Part shown: positions 12,790 through 20,493 of the stretch, one piece after another
Layout of the letters: each line of letters begins with the position of its first letter
How positions within the stretch are numbered: the first letter of the stretch is position 1
Made by a program: the position numbers and the translations under genes
Notes under the pieces: model-generated
What the model saw: the letters and a program-made list of their open reading frames with translations, nothing else
Told to the model about the DNA's origin: nothing
Database searches by the model: none
Assembly: GCA_035527715.1 (NCBI GenBank)
Contig: DATKZY010000283.1
Coordinates: 1 to 27,868, forward strand
Length of the DNA stretch: 27,868 nt
Direction of reading: 5' to 3'
Source: DSUN01 sp035527715
GTDB lineage: Bacteria > Planctomycetota > PUPC01 > DSUN01

Positions 12790-13995
12790 GTGAAGCACGT
12801 GATCGTGGTCCCAGACGGGATGGCGGACCGCCCCGTGGCGCGGCTGGGGGACCGCACGCCGATGGAGGCGGCGGCCAAGCCGAACATGGACAAGGTGGCG
12901 CTCGCCGGCCGCCTCGGCCTCGTGTGCCATACCCCTGCGTCGCTGCCCCCGGGCAGCGACGTGGCGATGCTGTCGGTGCTGGGCTACGACCCGACCGAAT
13001 GCTACACCGGCCGCGCCCCGCTCGAGGCGGCCAGCATGGGGATCGATATCGGCCCCCGCGAAATCGCGTTCCGCTGCAACCTGGTGACGGTGGACGCCGA
13101 CACGCTGGTGGACCACAGCGCGGGCCACATCTCCACCCGCGAGGCGGCCGTGCTGGTTGACCTCCTGAGCAGGGAACTCGGCGACGAGACGATTCGCTTC
13201 TACCCCGGCGTCGGCTACCGCCACCTGCTGGTGTATCGCGGCCCGGAGCGGATCGCCGCCGAGTGCACGCCGCCGCACGACATGCTCGACCAGCCCATCG
13301 GGCCCCACCTGCCCCGCGGCCAGGGAGCCGAGATCCTCATCCAGCTCATGCAGCGGTCGCGCGGCCTCCTGGCGCCGCACGAGATCAACGACGTGCGGAT
13401 TGATCTGGGCGAGAACCCGGCCAACATGATCTGGCTGTGGGGTGGCGGCATGCGGCCCCAGCTTGCCCCGTTCGCCGAGCGCTACGGCACGCGGGGAGCC
13501 GTCGTGGCCGCCGTGGACCTGGTTCGCGGCATTGCCGCCTCGGTGGGCCTCGACGTCATCCGCGTGGAGGGCGCGACCGGCTATATCCAGACCAACTACG
13601 CCGGCAAGGGCCAGGCTGCCATCGAGGCCCTGGACCGCTACGACTTCGTGTTCGTCCACATCGAGGCCCCCGATGAGGCGGGCCACCAGGGCAACGTCCA
13701 GGCGAAGGTGGACGCCATCGAGGCCATAGACAAGCACATCGTGGGGCCGCTGCTCGACGCCCTGGAGGCCCGTGGCGCCTACCGCCTCCTGGTCATGCCC
13801 GACCATCCCACCCCGCTCGAGATCCGCACCCACGTCGGGGACCCCGTGCCGTTCGCCTACTGCGGAAGCGATGTGCGAGAGCCAAGCGGCCTGCGCTTCA
13901 CCGAGGCCAATGCCGCAGCCACGGGCCTGCGGGTAGACCCAGGGCATCGGCTCCTGGGCCTGTTCCTCAAGTCCATGGAACACAAGGTGTTGTAA
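12790..13995 (+). CDS. apgM: 2,3-bisphosphoglycerate-independent phosphoglycerate mutase (archaeal type)
   Basis: This 401-aa enzyme interconverts 3- and 2-phosphoglycerate. The N-terminus KHVIVVPDGMADRPVARLGDRTPMEAA is characteristic, with the metal-binding Asp in PDGMAD. GSDVAMLSVLGYDPTECYTGRAPLEAASMGI contains the catalytic Ser region (GSDVA). VHIEAPDEAGHQGNVQAKVDAIEAID and VMPDHPTPLEIRTHVGDPVPF carry the other metal-site residues. The length is normal for the family. GTG at 12790 has GGAG six bases upstream and matches the family start. An ATG at 12778 is the alternative, and an ATG at 12715 lies within the promoter. ApgM belongs to the alkaline-phosphatase superfamily and occurs in archaea and scattered bacteria. 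Confidence 0.93.
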   Translation: MKHVIVVPDGMADRPVARLGDRTPMEAAAKPNMDKVALAGRLGLVCHTPASLPPGSDVAMLSVLGYDPTECYTGRAPLEAASMGIDIGPREIAFRCNLVTVDADTLVDHSAGHISTREAAVLVDLLSRELGDETIRFYPGVGYRHLLVYRGPERIAAECTPPHDMLDQPIGPHLPRGQGAEILIQLMQRSRGLLAPHEINDVRIDLGENPANMIWLWGGGMRPQLAPFAERYGTRGAVVAAVDLVRGIAASVGLDVIRVEGATGYIQTNYAGKGQAAIEALDRYDFVFVHIEAPDEAGHQGNVQAKVDAIEAIDKHIVGPLLDALEARGAYRLLVMPDHPTPLEIRTHVGDPVPFAYCGSDVREPSGLRFTEANAAATGLRVDPGHRLLGLFLKSMEHKVL

Positions 13996-14010
13996 ACGCT
14001 CGAATTCCTG

Positions 14011-14039
14011 TTGACAAGTCAGTGCCACAGGGATAGAAT
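14011..14039 (+). promoter_or_regulatory. Promoter of the prepilin-like gene
   Basis: TTGACA (14011-14016), 17 nt, then TAGAAT (14034-14039). It starts 16 nt after the apgM stop, so the prepilin gene has its own promoter. The leader is about 57 nt. Confidence 0.78.
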
Positions 14040-14102
14040 GCCAATAGAGGGGTGTCGGGAGGGGGTGTGGCGTGAGGGGGCTGTTCGAGCGAGGAGCTAG
14101 CC

Positions 14103-15134
14103 ATGCGCCGTCGAAACCATGGCGTAACCATCACGGAGCTGCTGACGGTCATCTCGGTGATCACGATCCTCACCTCCTTCGTGGGGCCCGTCGTCCTCAC
14201 CGTCAAGCATGCCGCCACCGCCCGCACGTGCTCCAACAACCTGCGGCAGTGCTACATCACCCTGCAGCTCGCTGCCAACGCCACCTACGGCAAGTTCCTC
14301 CCCTGCTTCGAGCTCAACACCGCCGCCAACCCGCTCGACGACTGCAGCGTCAAGGAAGGCTCCTGGTGGTACCGCAAGCTCTTCAGCAAGCTCTACCCCA
14401 CCAAGAACATCAATGCGGCCAGCCCGACGCCCGCAAGCCCGGACCCCGGTCGGACGTACATCCTGCCGGAGTACCTCGTGCTGCGCTGCCCCAGCAGCCT
14501 GGACCCCTACGACCAGAACCGCGTGCACACGAAGCGGGTGGGCTATGACTGGTACGTGAGAGTGAGTGGCACCGACAAGGACCGTGTGTTCGACGACAAC
14601 TACGGCTACAACAACTTCGGCTTCAAGTACGCCTCGACCACGGACGGCTCGACGTTCACAACCAGGGACATCACGGCCGCTATTCCGGACCCCGCCACCA
14701 ACGCCACGGCCATGAAGTGGGGCGTCGTCGGCAACAGCTCCTACTACCGGTCGAGCGGCGGCTGGGGGGCGATCGGCGGCAGGCCAAAACACCTCTGCAA
14801 CACGTCCACAGGCAAGTGCGCTTGCGGGGCGGACTGGCCCTGCAAGTACACCCGCCTCGGCGAGTTCGCGGTCGTGCCCGAGGCCGCGCGCACGATGCTG
14901 ATGATGGACTACGTGAAGGCGGATGTCGCCCCCGACGTGAAGAACGACTTCCTCCGCGGCTATCGCTTCCGCCACGCCGGCAGGGGCAACATCCTGTTCG
15001 TGGATGGCCACCTGGACCTGTGCTCGAAGCCGGACTTCACGAGAGATTGGGGGGAGCCGGACCACGGCACAAGCTTCGCCAAGGACCTTGCGACGGGGCG
15101 AGCACGCATCCACTGGGCCGTCCTGCGACCCTAG
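14103..15134 (+). CDS. Type II/IV pseudopilin-like protein with H-X9-DG motif
   Basis: This 343-aa protein has a classical prepilin N-terminus: basic MRRRNHG, then VTITELLTVISVITILTSF. Cleavage would follow Gly7, leaving Glu at position +5 of the mature protein. Near the C-terminus HAGRGNILFVDGH is the H-X9-DG motif (His, nine residues, Asp-Gly) found in large paralogous prepilin-like families of Planctomycetota and Lentisphaerota. The middle has paired cysteines (CSNNLRQC; CNTSTGKCACGADWPC) that could form disulphides outside the cell. ATG at 14103 has GAGGAG six bases upstream. It probably has a role in secretion-associated pseudopili or the cell surface. These families are usually multicopy and individual functions are unknown. 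Confidence 0.85.
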   Translation: MRRRNHGVTITELLTVISVITILTSFVGPVVLTVKHAATARTCSNNLRQCYITLQLAANATYGKFLPCFELNTAANPLDDCSVKEGSWWYRKLFSKLYPTKNINAASPTPASPDPGRTYILPEYLVLRCPSSLDPYDQNRVHTKRVGYDWYVRVSGTDKDRVFDDNYGYNNFGFKYASTTDGSTFTTRDITAAIPDPATNATAMKWGVVGNSSYYRSSGGWGAIGGRPKHLCNTSTGKCACGADWPCKYTRLGEFAVVPEAARTMLMMDYVKADVAPDVKNDFLRGYRFRHAGRGNILFVDGHLDLCSKPDFTRDWGEPDHGTSFAKDLATGRARIHWAVLRP

Positions 15135-15177
15135 CCCGCTCGCCGCGGCTCCCCGGTTCGCACGCGTCACCCTGGGC

Positions 15178-15198
15178 GGCGCCCCTCGCACGGGCGCC
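15178..15198. terminator. GC hairpin between prepilin and acetyltransferase genes
   Basis: GGCGCCC (15178-15184) and GGGCGCC (15192-15198) form a perfect 7-bp stem with a 7-nt loop, 44 nt after the prepilin stop. There is no T-run, so it may be a weak terminator or a chance GC palindrome. Confidence 0.3.
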
Positions 15199-15238
15199 GA
15201 GCCGTTTCCCGGCAACCTGATCCTCTCCGATTGGCGCC

Positions 15239-15727
15239 ATGATTCGCCCCTTCCGGCCCACCGACCGCGACGCACTTGTCGAGATCACCGCCAAGGCGTT
15301 CGACGGCGTCTCCGTTGACCAGAACCTCGAGGCCCGCTACGGGCTCATCCACGGCGTCCGATGGCAGGAGCGCAAGGCCAGCCACATTGATGCCGACATC
15401 ATGGTGAATCCCGGGGGCATCCTCGTGTGGGAGGACAACGGACGCGTCGCAGGCTTCGTGACCTCGCGCTTCGACCGGCGCACGCGCATTGGCTCGATCC
15501 CGAACCTGGCCGTCCACCCCGACCATCAAGGCAAGGGGATCGGGAAGCAGCTCCTGGAGGCCGGCATTGCCCACCTGCGGTCGCTCGGCATGAAGTTCGT
15601 CCGCATCGAGACCCTCGAGCAGAACCCCCGTTGCGTGACCCTTTACCCCCGGATGGGCTTCTGCGAGATTGCCAGACAGATTCACTACGTTCTCCCCCTC
15701 CAGGAGGAGGGCGGGGGCGAGCCATAG
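15239..15727 (+). CDS. GNAT-family N-acetyltransferase
   Basis: This 162-aa protein is a single GNAT domain. The N-terminal IRPFRPTDRDALVEITAKAF is the alpha1 region. The acetyl-CoA-binding motif A is PNLAVHPDHQGKGIGKQLLEAGI, with the Q/R-x-x-G-x-G/A loop as QGKGIG. The C-terminal FVRIETLEQNPRCVTLYPRMGFCE is the typical motif B. It transfers an acetyl group from acetyl-CoA to an unknown amine; RimI-like N-terminal or small-molecule substrates are both possible. No good ribosome-binding site precedes the ATG. The gene starts 104 nt after the prepilin gene and may share its transcript. Confidence 0.88.
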   Translation: MIRPFRPTDRDALVEITAKAFDGVSVDQNLEARYGLIHGVRWQERKASHIDADIMVNPGGILVWEDNGRVAGFVTSRFDRRTRIGSIPNLAVHPDHQGKGIGKQLLEAGIAHLRSLGMKFVRIETLEQNPRCVTLYPRMGFCEIARQIHYVLPLQEEGGGEP

Positions 15728-15740
15728 CCGCGCTTCGCAC

Positions 15741-15769
15741 TCGCATTCGGACCCCTGTCCTGCTATAAT
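15741..15769 (+). promoter_or_regulatory. Possible promoter of the membrane protein gene
   Basis: TATAAT at 15764-15769 is a perfect -10 box, 51 nt upstream of the GTG at 15821. The -35 region at 17-nt spacing (TCGCAT, 15741-15746) is poor, so an activator may be needed. Confidence 0.4.
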
Positions 15770-15820
15770 CCGCGTGAGGCGCGTCGCGTCGCGCGAAACT
15801 GCGAGTCACGGAGCGCACCC

Positions 15821-16990
15821 GTGGGCGAGCAAGTCCCCCGCCAAGTCAGGCAGGACCTCGTGGACGCCGAGTACGGCTCGGGCCACGCGGGCATGGGGCC
15901 CTCGTCCGGGCAGATCGCGTTCGACCTCCTGTTCGGCGTCGTGGCGCCGATCGTGCTGCTGCTCGCCGACCCCGCGCTGTTTGTGGCCGACGTGGCGGAC
16001 CGAGCGGCCCTGCCTCCCTACCTGGCCAGGCCCACGTACGTCGCTATCGGGGGCCTGGTGCTGGCGCTTGTGGTGTGGGGAATCACGGGCCTGCGGGTGC
16101 CCGTGCTGGGCATGCTGCTGGCGGGCCCGTTCGCCGCGGGGGCGGCGGTTTCGGCGGCGTTGGGGCTCGCGCTGCTGTGGTTCGCGCTGGGACACTCCGA
16201 CCTGCTGAGCGGCTGGCTGGCCTTCACCCCCTGGTTCACGGCGTTCGTGTTCCTGCGCCACTGCGCGCTGGCGTGCCGGGCCGGCGCGCGCCGGTCGGTC
16301 GGGCTCACCGTCCTGGCCACCACGCTCACCTCCGTGGGCATCGTCGTCACACTGTACACGATCGGCGTGGGGCGGGAGCGCCGCGCCCGCTTGCTCGAGA
16401 GCCAGCTTCTGAGCGACAGCGCGGGCGACTTCGAGTACGCCTGCGCCCAGATCCAGCACGCCTGGCAGGTGGACATGGACAGGGTGGCCGAAAGCTACGC
16501 GGCCTTGAAGGAGGACGACCCGCGACGCCAGCGCCTGGCAGGCGCCCACCTGCGGATCACGGGGGTGCCGATCGAGACGGCGGTCGAGCGCCTGTTCCCG
16601 CGGTACGCCGCGAGCGTCGCAGACAAGGCCGCCCCGGCGAAGGAGGACCCGAACGCCCGGTGGGTGAACCTGCTGTTCAGCACGGACCACGACGAGCACC
16701 AGACGGCGGCCGACGAGCTGGTGACCCTCGACCCCGACCCCAAGATGCTCGAGGCGATTGTGCTGCGATACGCCCAATTGCCCGAGGGGGATGCGCGTCG
16801 CGCGTGGATTCGCAGTGCCTACACGGGGCTCAACTCGGACGGCGAGACGATCGAGGCAGCGCTGAAACGCCTCGGGAGCAAAGCCGCCCCCAGCCGCAAG
16901 GGGCGGCCCCCTGCCAAGGCCACCGAGGCTCCCGACGCCCCTCCGCCCCCGCCGCGGCCGGCGCCCAAGACCGCTCACGAGACGCCGTAG
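15821..16990 (+). CDS. Multi-span membrane protein with soluble C-terminal domain
   Basis: This 389-aa protein is not recognised. Residues about 30-185 contain four to five hydrophobic helices (FGVVAPIVLLLADPALFV, YVAIGGLVLALVVWGITGL, LLAGPFAAGAAVSAALGLALLWFAL, FTAFVFLRHCALAC, LTVLATTLTSVGIVVTLYTIGV). The rest is soluble, charged and helical, with repeat-like AWQVDMDRVAESYAALKEDDPRRQRLAGAHL and LVTLDPDPKMLEAIVLRYAQLPEGDARRAWI segments reminiscent of HEAT/TPR-like scaffolds. The tail is low complexity and Pro/Ala/Lys rich. The GTG start lacks a strong ribosome-binding site. Its last 16 nt overlap the convergent permease gene. A membrane-anchored interaction protein is the most that can be inferred. 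Confidence 0.68.
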   Translation: MGEQVPRQVRQDLVDAEYGSGHAGMGPSSGQIAFDLLFGVVAPIVLLLADPALFVADVADRAALPPYLARPTYVAIGGLVLALVVWGITGLRVPVLGMLLAGPFAAGAAVSAALGLALLWFALGHSDLLSGWLAFTPWFTAFVFLRHCALACRAGARRSVGLTVLATTLTSVGIVVTLYTIGVGRERRARLLESQLLSDSAGDFEYACAQIQHAWQVDMDRVAESYAALKEDDPRRQRLAGAHLRITGVPIETAVERLFPRYAASVADKAAPAKEDPNARWVNLLFSTDHDEHQTAADELVTLDPDPKMLEAIVLRYAQLPEGDARRAWIRSAYTGLNSDGETIEAALKRLGSKAAPSRKGRPPAKATEAPDAPPPPPRPAPKTAHETP

Positions 16991-18456
16991 AACGCCATGT
17001 ACACGTAGCGGACGACGAACAGGGCGGCGAACGCCAGCAGCCACGGGCTCACCTGGCGCCCTCGGCCCGTCAACAGCTTGAGAAACGCGTAGGCGATGAA
17101 CCCGAAGGCGATCCCCTCGGTGATGTTTCCGGTCAAGGGCATCATCAGCATCGCCAGGAAGGCAGGCAGAGCCTCCGTCCAGTCGCTCCAGGGAATGTGG
17201 GCGACGGCGGACATGATCAGGCAGCCGATCAGAATCAGAGTCGGCGCTGTCACCGGGCTGAGCACCTTGAGCCGCCGCACCACGAGCGTGGCGCCCGCCG
17301 GGCCCTGGGCTTCGGTCTCGTGCTGGACCGTTTTCCCGGCCAGCTCCTGCTTCGTCTGCCAGCTTGCCTGCACGTGCTTGAGATGCATCTCTTGAGTCGT
17401 CGGCACGCCCCCTGCGATCATCTCGACGCAGGGGGAGAAGAACATGGCCCCCAGGAAGAGCGCGGCGGTGACCAGGTTGGCCAGCCCGGTCCTGCCGCCC
17501 TCCGACACCCCGGCCGAGCTCTCAATGTAGCTGGTCACGGTCGAGGTGCCCAGCAGCGTGCCTGCCACCGTGCCCGCTGCATCGGAGAACAGCGCCTGCC
17601 TGGCCCGCGGCAGCTCGCCGTTGACCATGAACCCCGCCTGCTGCGACACCCCGATCAGCGTCCCGATCGTGTCGAAGAGGTCCAGGAAGAAGAACGTGAA
17701 GACCACGCCGAGCAGCCCCATCCGGCACGCCCCCGCCACGTCCAGCGCCAGGAACGTCTCCTTCAGCTCGCCCCACGGGGGGCGACTGACGAGGGTCGCG
17801 GCGGGCCGCACGAGTCCCATCGCGATGCCGACGATCGTGGTGGCGAGGAGGCCGATGAGGATCGCCCCGCGCACTCGGAACGCCATCAGCCCTCCCGTGA
17901 TGGCGAGGCCGATGGCGGCCAGGACCGCCGGCTTGCCCAGCGGGCCGAGCCTCAGCCCCGTGGCGATCGGGTTGTCCGCGTTCTCCGCGATGAAGCCCGC
18001 CGTCTGGAACCCCACGAGCGCGATCAGCAGGCCGATCCCCACGGCGATGGCGTACTTCAGCGAGTCGGGCACGGCGCGGATGATGCGCTCGCGGAAGCCG
18101 ACGAACGACAGGGCGAGGAAGAGCGCGCCCGAGATGAAGTTGGCGCCCAGCGCCGTCTGCCAGTTCGGCACGGCTCCACTGACCACGAGGAGGGTGAAGT
18201 AGAAGTTGTGGCCCATCGCCGGGGCCAGCGCGATCGGGTAGTTCGCCAGCAGCCCCATCAGCGCCGTGGCGAAGGCGCTGGACAGACACGTCGCCAGCAT
18301 CACCGCCTTCAGCGGCATCCCGGCGCTCATCAGCACAATGGGCTGGACCACGATGATGTAGGCCATCGTCATGAAGGTCACGACGCCGGCCCGCACCTCG
18401 GTGGCGACCGTGGTGCCTCGCTCATCCAGCTTGAAGAACCGCCTGATCGCCTCCAT
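16975..18456 (-). CDS. NCS2-family purine permease (AzgA-like)
   Basis: This 493-aa integral membrane transporter is of the AzgA/PbuG branch of the nucleobase:cation symporter-2 family, which imports adenine, hypoxanthine or guanine with protons. Diagnostic strings are the N-terminal TTVATEVRAGVVTFMTMAYIIVVQPIVL, and ANYPIALAPAMGHNFYFTLLV with the substrate-site region. FTFFFLDLFDTIGTLIGV, TSTVTSYIESSAGVSEGGRTGLANLVTAALFL and TGNITEGIAFGFIAYA follow. It is longer than E. coli-type members because about 55 mostly polar residues (VPTTQEMHLKHVQASWQTKQ region) are inserted before SPVTAPTLILIG. The substrate cannot be fixed from sequence. ATG at 18456 has AGGGGA upstream. It is separated from kdsA by a repeat hairpin, so it is probably transcribed separately. 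Confidence 0.9.
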   Translation of the reverse strand: MEAIRRFFKLDERGTTVATEVRAGVVTFMTMAYIIVVQPIVLMSAGMPLKAVMLATCLSSAFATALMGLLANYPIALAPAMGHNFYFTLLVVSGAVPNWQTALGANFISGALFLALSFVGFRERIIRAVPDSLKYAIAVGIGLLIALVGFQTAGFIAENADNPIATGLRLGPLGKPAVLAAIGLAITGGLMAFRVRGAILIGLLATTIVGIAMGLVRPAATLVSRPPWGELKETFLALDVAGACRMGLLGVVFTFFFLDLFDTIGTLIGVSQQAGFMVNGELPRARQALFSDAAGTVAGTLLGTSTVTSYIESSAGVSEGGRTGLANLVTAALFLGAMFFSPCVEMIAGGVPTTQEMHLKHVQASWQTKQELAGKTVQHETEAQGPAGATLVVRRLKVLSPVTAPTLILIGCLIMSAVAHIPWSDWTEALPAFLAMLMMPLTGNITEGIAFGFIAYAFLKLLTGRGRQVSPWLLAFAALFVVRYVYMAFYGVS

Positions 18457-18507
18457 GACGTCCCCTCGCTTGAGCAGCCTGGGTCTGCACTCTGGAGTCC
18501 GTAGTCC

Positions 18508-18598
18508 GTGATTCGTGATCCGTAACCAGGGAAGAGAAAGAAACCGCGCTGCCCTTCCTTCTGGTTACGGATTACGAATTACGGATTACGAATCACTG
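18508..18598. repeat. Long imperfect hairpin of TCGTGAT/TCGTAAT words
   Basis: CCGTAACCAG (18520-18529) pairs perfectly with CTGGTTACGG (18561-18570), extending outward to about 20 bp with two G-U type differences. Inside, GGAAG (18530-18534) can pair with CTTCC (18554-18558). The right arm continues as repeated ATTACGAATTACGG words that encode the last residues and stop codon of kdsA. As RNA it could terminate kdsA transcription, although there is no T-run. Confidence 0.65.
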
Positions 18599-19412
18599 CC
18601 TCCCGAATCGCGCTCACCTGCCGAAGCAACCCCGCCAGTTCCCTGATGGGCAGCGAGTTCGCCGCATCGCTCTTCGCCCTGGCAGGATTCACGGCGACCT
18701 CCACAAATAGCCCGTCAATGCCCGCCGCGGCGGCCGCACGGGCGAGGACGGGCACGAACTCCCGCTGCCCGCCCGAGTGGGTGCCCGCGCCGCCGGGCAG
18801 TTGCACGCTGTGCGTGGCGTCGAAGACCACGGGCCAGCCGAGCCGCCGCAGAACCGCCAACGAGCGCATGTCCACGACCAGGTTGTGGTAGCCGAAGGAT
18901 GTGCCTCGCTCGGTGAGGACGATCTTGCGGCTACCCGCGGCCGCGGCCTTTCCAACGGCATTCCCCATGTCGTCGGGGGCGAGGAACTGGCCCTTCTTGA
19001 GGTTCACCACGCGGCCGGTGCGGGCCGCGGCCTGGATGAGATCGGTCTGGCGGCACAGGAAGGCGGGGATCTGGAGCACGTCGGCCACCTCGGCCGCAGG
19101 CTCCGCCTGATGCGCCTCGTGGATGTCGGTGAGGATGGGCACGCCGTGCCGGGCCTTCACCTCCGCCAGGATGGCAAGGCCGCGCTCCATCCCAGGCCCG
19201 CGATACGATGCGAGCGAACTGCGGTTCGCCTTGTCGAACGAGGCCTTGAACACGAGGGGCATGCCCGCCGCGGCCGCGATCTCCTTCAGCCGCGCGGCCA
19301 GCGTGTGGCACTGCCGCGCCGATTCGATCACGCATGGCCCGGCGATCAACAGCAGCGGCCCCCCGCCGCCCACCTCCACCCCCGGCGCGATAGCCACCCG
19401 GTGGCATTTCAT
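18579..19412 (-). CDS. kdsA: 3-deoxy-8-phosphooctulonate synthase (KDO-8-P synthase)
   Basis: This 277-aa enzyme condenses phosphoenolpyruvate with arabinose-5-phosphate to KDO-8-phosphate, in the KDO branch of lipopolysaccharide synthesis. The motifs are LLIAGPCVIES, VFKASFDKANRSS, GVPILTDIHE, LQIPAFLCRQTDLI, VNLKKGQFLAPDDM, LTERGTSFGYHNLVVDMRSL, VFDATHSVQLPGG and FVEVAVNPARAKSDAANSLP. The Cys in AGPC and the DAAN Asp are signatures of the metal-dependent class. ATG at 19412 is preferred to a TTG at 19424. The last residues (REAVIRNP) and the stop come from repeat DNA. It follows kdsD, whose product makes its substrate, by 34 nt, so the pair is one transcription unit. Confidence 0.95.
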   Translation of the reverse strand: MKCHRVAIAPGVEVGGGGPLLLIAGPCVIESARQCHTLAARLKEIAAAAGMPLVFKASFDKANRSSLASYRGPGMERGLAILAEVKARHGVPILTDIHEAHQAEPAAEVADVLQIPAFLCRQTDLIQAAARTGRVVNLKKGQFLAPDDMGNAVGKAAAAGSRKIVLTERGTSFGYHNLVVDMRSLAVLRRLGWPVVFDATHSVQLPGGAGTHSGGQREFVPVLARAAAAAGIDGLFVEVAVNPARAKSDAANSLPIRELAGLLRQVSAIREAVIRNP

Positions 19413-19421
19413 TCTGGCTTC

Positions 19422-19443
19422 CAATCGGCAATCGAAAATCGGA
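19422..19443. repeat. AATCGGCAATCGAAAATCGG repeat before kdsA
   Basis: Three degenerate AATCGG/AATCGA words fill the junction between kdsD and kdsA. Similar GCAATCCGCAATC words occur at the start of the lipoprotein gene near 9980. Confidence 0.4.
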
Positions 19444-19446
19444 CCA

Positions 19447-20436
19447 CTACAGGCCGGCCTTCACGATGTCATGCACTCGCAGAATCCCCACGGCCCTCCC
19501 CTGGTCGTCCACCACGGGCAGGACCATGATCTGGCTGGGCCGGTCCTCCATCAGGTGCAAGGCGTCAATCGCCATCGTGCCCGCGGCCACGCGGATCGGG
19601 TTCTTCGTCATCAGGTCGCCCGCCCGGAGGGCGAGGACGTTGTCGTGCCGCTGGAGCGCGCGGCGGAGATCGCCGTCGGTGATGATGCCGACGAGCTTGC
19701 CCTGCGCGTCCACGATGTTCACCGCTCCCAGGGCTTTGCCGGTCATCTCCACCACCACGTCGCGCATCGGCGCGTCGGGGCGGGCCAGCGGCTGGTCGTT
19801 GCCGGCGTGCATGAGGTGCTCGACCTTCACGGTCAGGCGCCGCCCCAGCGCGCCGCCCGGGTGCGAGAGAGCGAAGCGCTCGGGCGTGAGCTGCTTGCGC
19901 GCGGCGACCACGACGGCCAAGGCGTCGCCCAGCGCCTGGGCGGCGATCGCGCTCGCCGTCGGCGCCAGGTTCAACTGGTCCGCCTCGCGCTCCACGCCGC
20001 AGTCGAGAACCAGGTTCGCCGCCTGCGCGATCCTCGACTCCGGGGCGCCCGTGAGCGCGATCACGGCCGGGCCGATGGCCTCGATGGACGGCAGGAGTCG
20101 GACGATCTCGTCGCTCTCACCACTGTGGCTGACGAGGATGAGGACGTCCTGGGAGCAGACCATGCCCAGGTCGCCGTGCAGGGCTTCGCCGGCGTGGAGG
20201 AAGACGGCGGGGGTGCCGGTGCTGGAGAGGGTGGCGGCGATCTTGCGGGCGGCCATGCCCGACTTGCCCACGCCGCTCACCACGACCTTGCCCGCACAGT
20301 CCAGCACCATCTGGACGGCCTGGGCGAACGAGTCGTTCAGGCGGTCCCTGAGCCGCGCGAGCGCGTCAATCTCCGCGTCGAGCACGGCGCGGCCCTGGGC
20401 AAGCGCCTGTTCGGGATCCAGCGGGGTGTCCGGCAT
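19447..20436 (-). CDS. kdsD: Arabinose-5-phosphate isomerase
   Basis: This 329-aa enzyme converts ribulose-5-phosphate to arabinose-5-phosphate, the precursor of KDO. An N-terminal SIS domain (about 35-185) has VVVSGVGKSGMAARKIAATLSSTGTPAVFLHAGEALHGDLGMV and LILVSHSGESDEIVRLLP, the sugar-phosphate-binding signatures. SHPGGALGRRL closes the domain. Two CBS domains follow (about 205-260 and 265-325: NIVDAQGKLVGIITDGDLRRAL; LPVVDDQGRAVGILRVHDIVKAG). This is the standard KdsD/GutQ layout and length. The ATG has AAGGAGG close upstream, and a perfect promoter (TTGACA-16-TATAAT) precedes it. It is cotranscribed with kdsA. Confidence 0.95.
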   Translation of the reverse strand: MPDTPLDPEQALAQGRAVLDAEIDALARLRDRLNDSFAQAVQMVLDCAGKVVVSGVGKSGMAARKIAATLSSTGTPAVFLHAGEALHGDLGMVCSQDVLILVSHSGESDEIVRLLPSIEAIGPAVIALTGAPESRIAQAANLVLDCGVEREADQLNLAPTASAIAAQALGDALAVVVAARKQLTPERFALSHPGGALGRRLTVKVEHLMHAGNDQPLARPDAPMRDVVVEMTGKALGAVNIVDAQGKLVGIITDGDLRRALQRHDNVLALRAGDLMTKNPIRVAAGTMAIDALHLMEDRPSQIMVLPVVDDQGRAVGILRVHDIVKAGL

Positions 20437-20455
20437 GGGGCCTCCTTGCAGGCCG

Positions 20456-20483
20456 ATTATAGCCGGCGGTGCCAGCGTGTCAA
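20456..20483 (-). promoter_or_regulatory. Perfect promoter of the kdsD-kdsA unit
   Basis: TTGACA (20483-20478), 16 nt, then TATAAT (20461-20456), both exact. It lies between the stop of the dehydrogenase gene (20494) and the kdsD ATG (20436), so KDO synthesis genes have their own start. The leader is about 13 nt and includes AAGGAGG. Confidence 0.8.
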
Positions 20484-20493
20484 CCGACGGCGC

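Noticed and set aside
14011..14102. A transcription terminator after apgM
   Set aside because: No stem-loop with T-run is present; the space is occupied by the prepilin promoter and leader.
16075..18504. An 809-aa plus-strand open frame
   Set aside because: It overlaps the membrane protein in another frame and the permease in antisense. Composition is low complexity (Arg, His, Gly, Gln).
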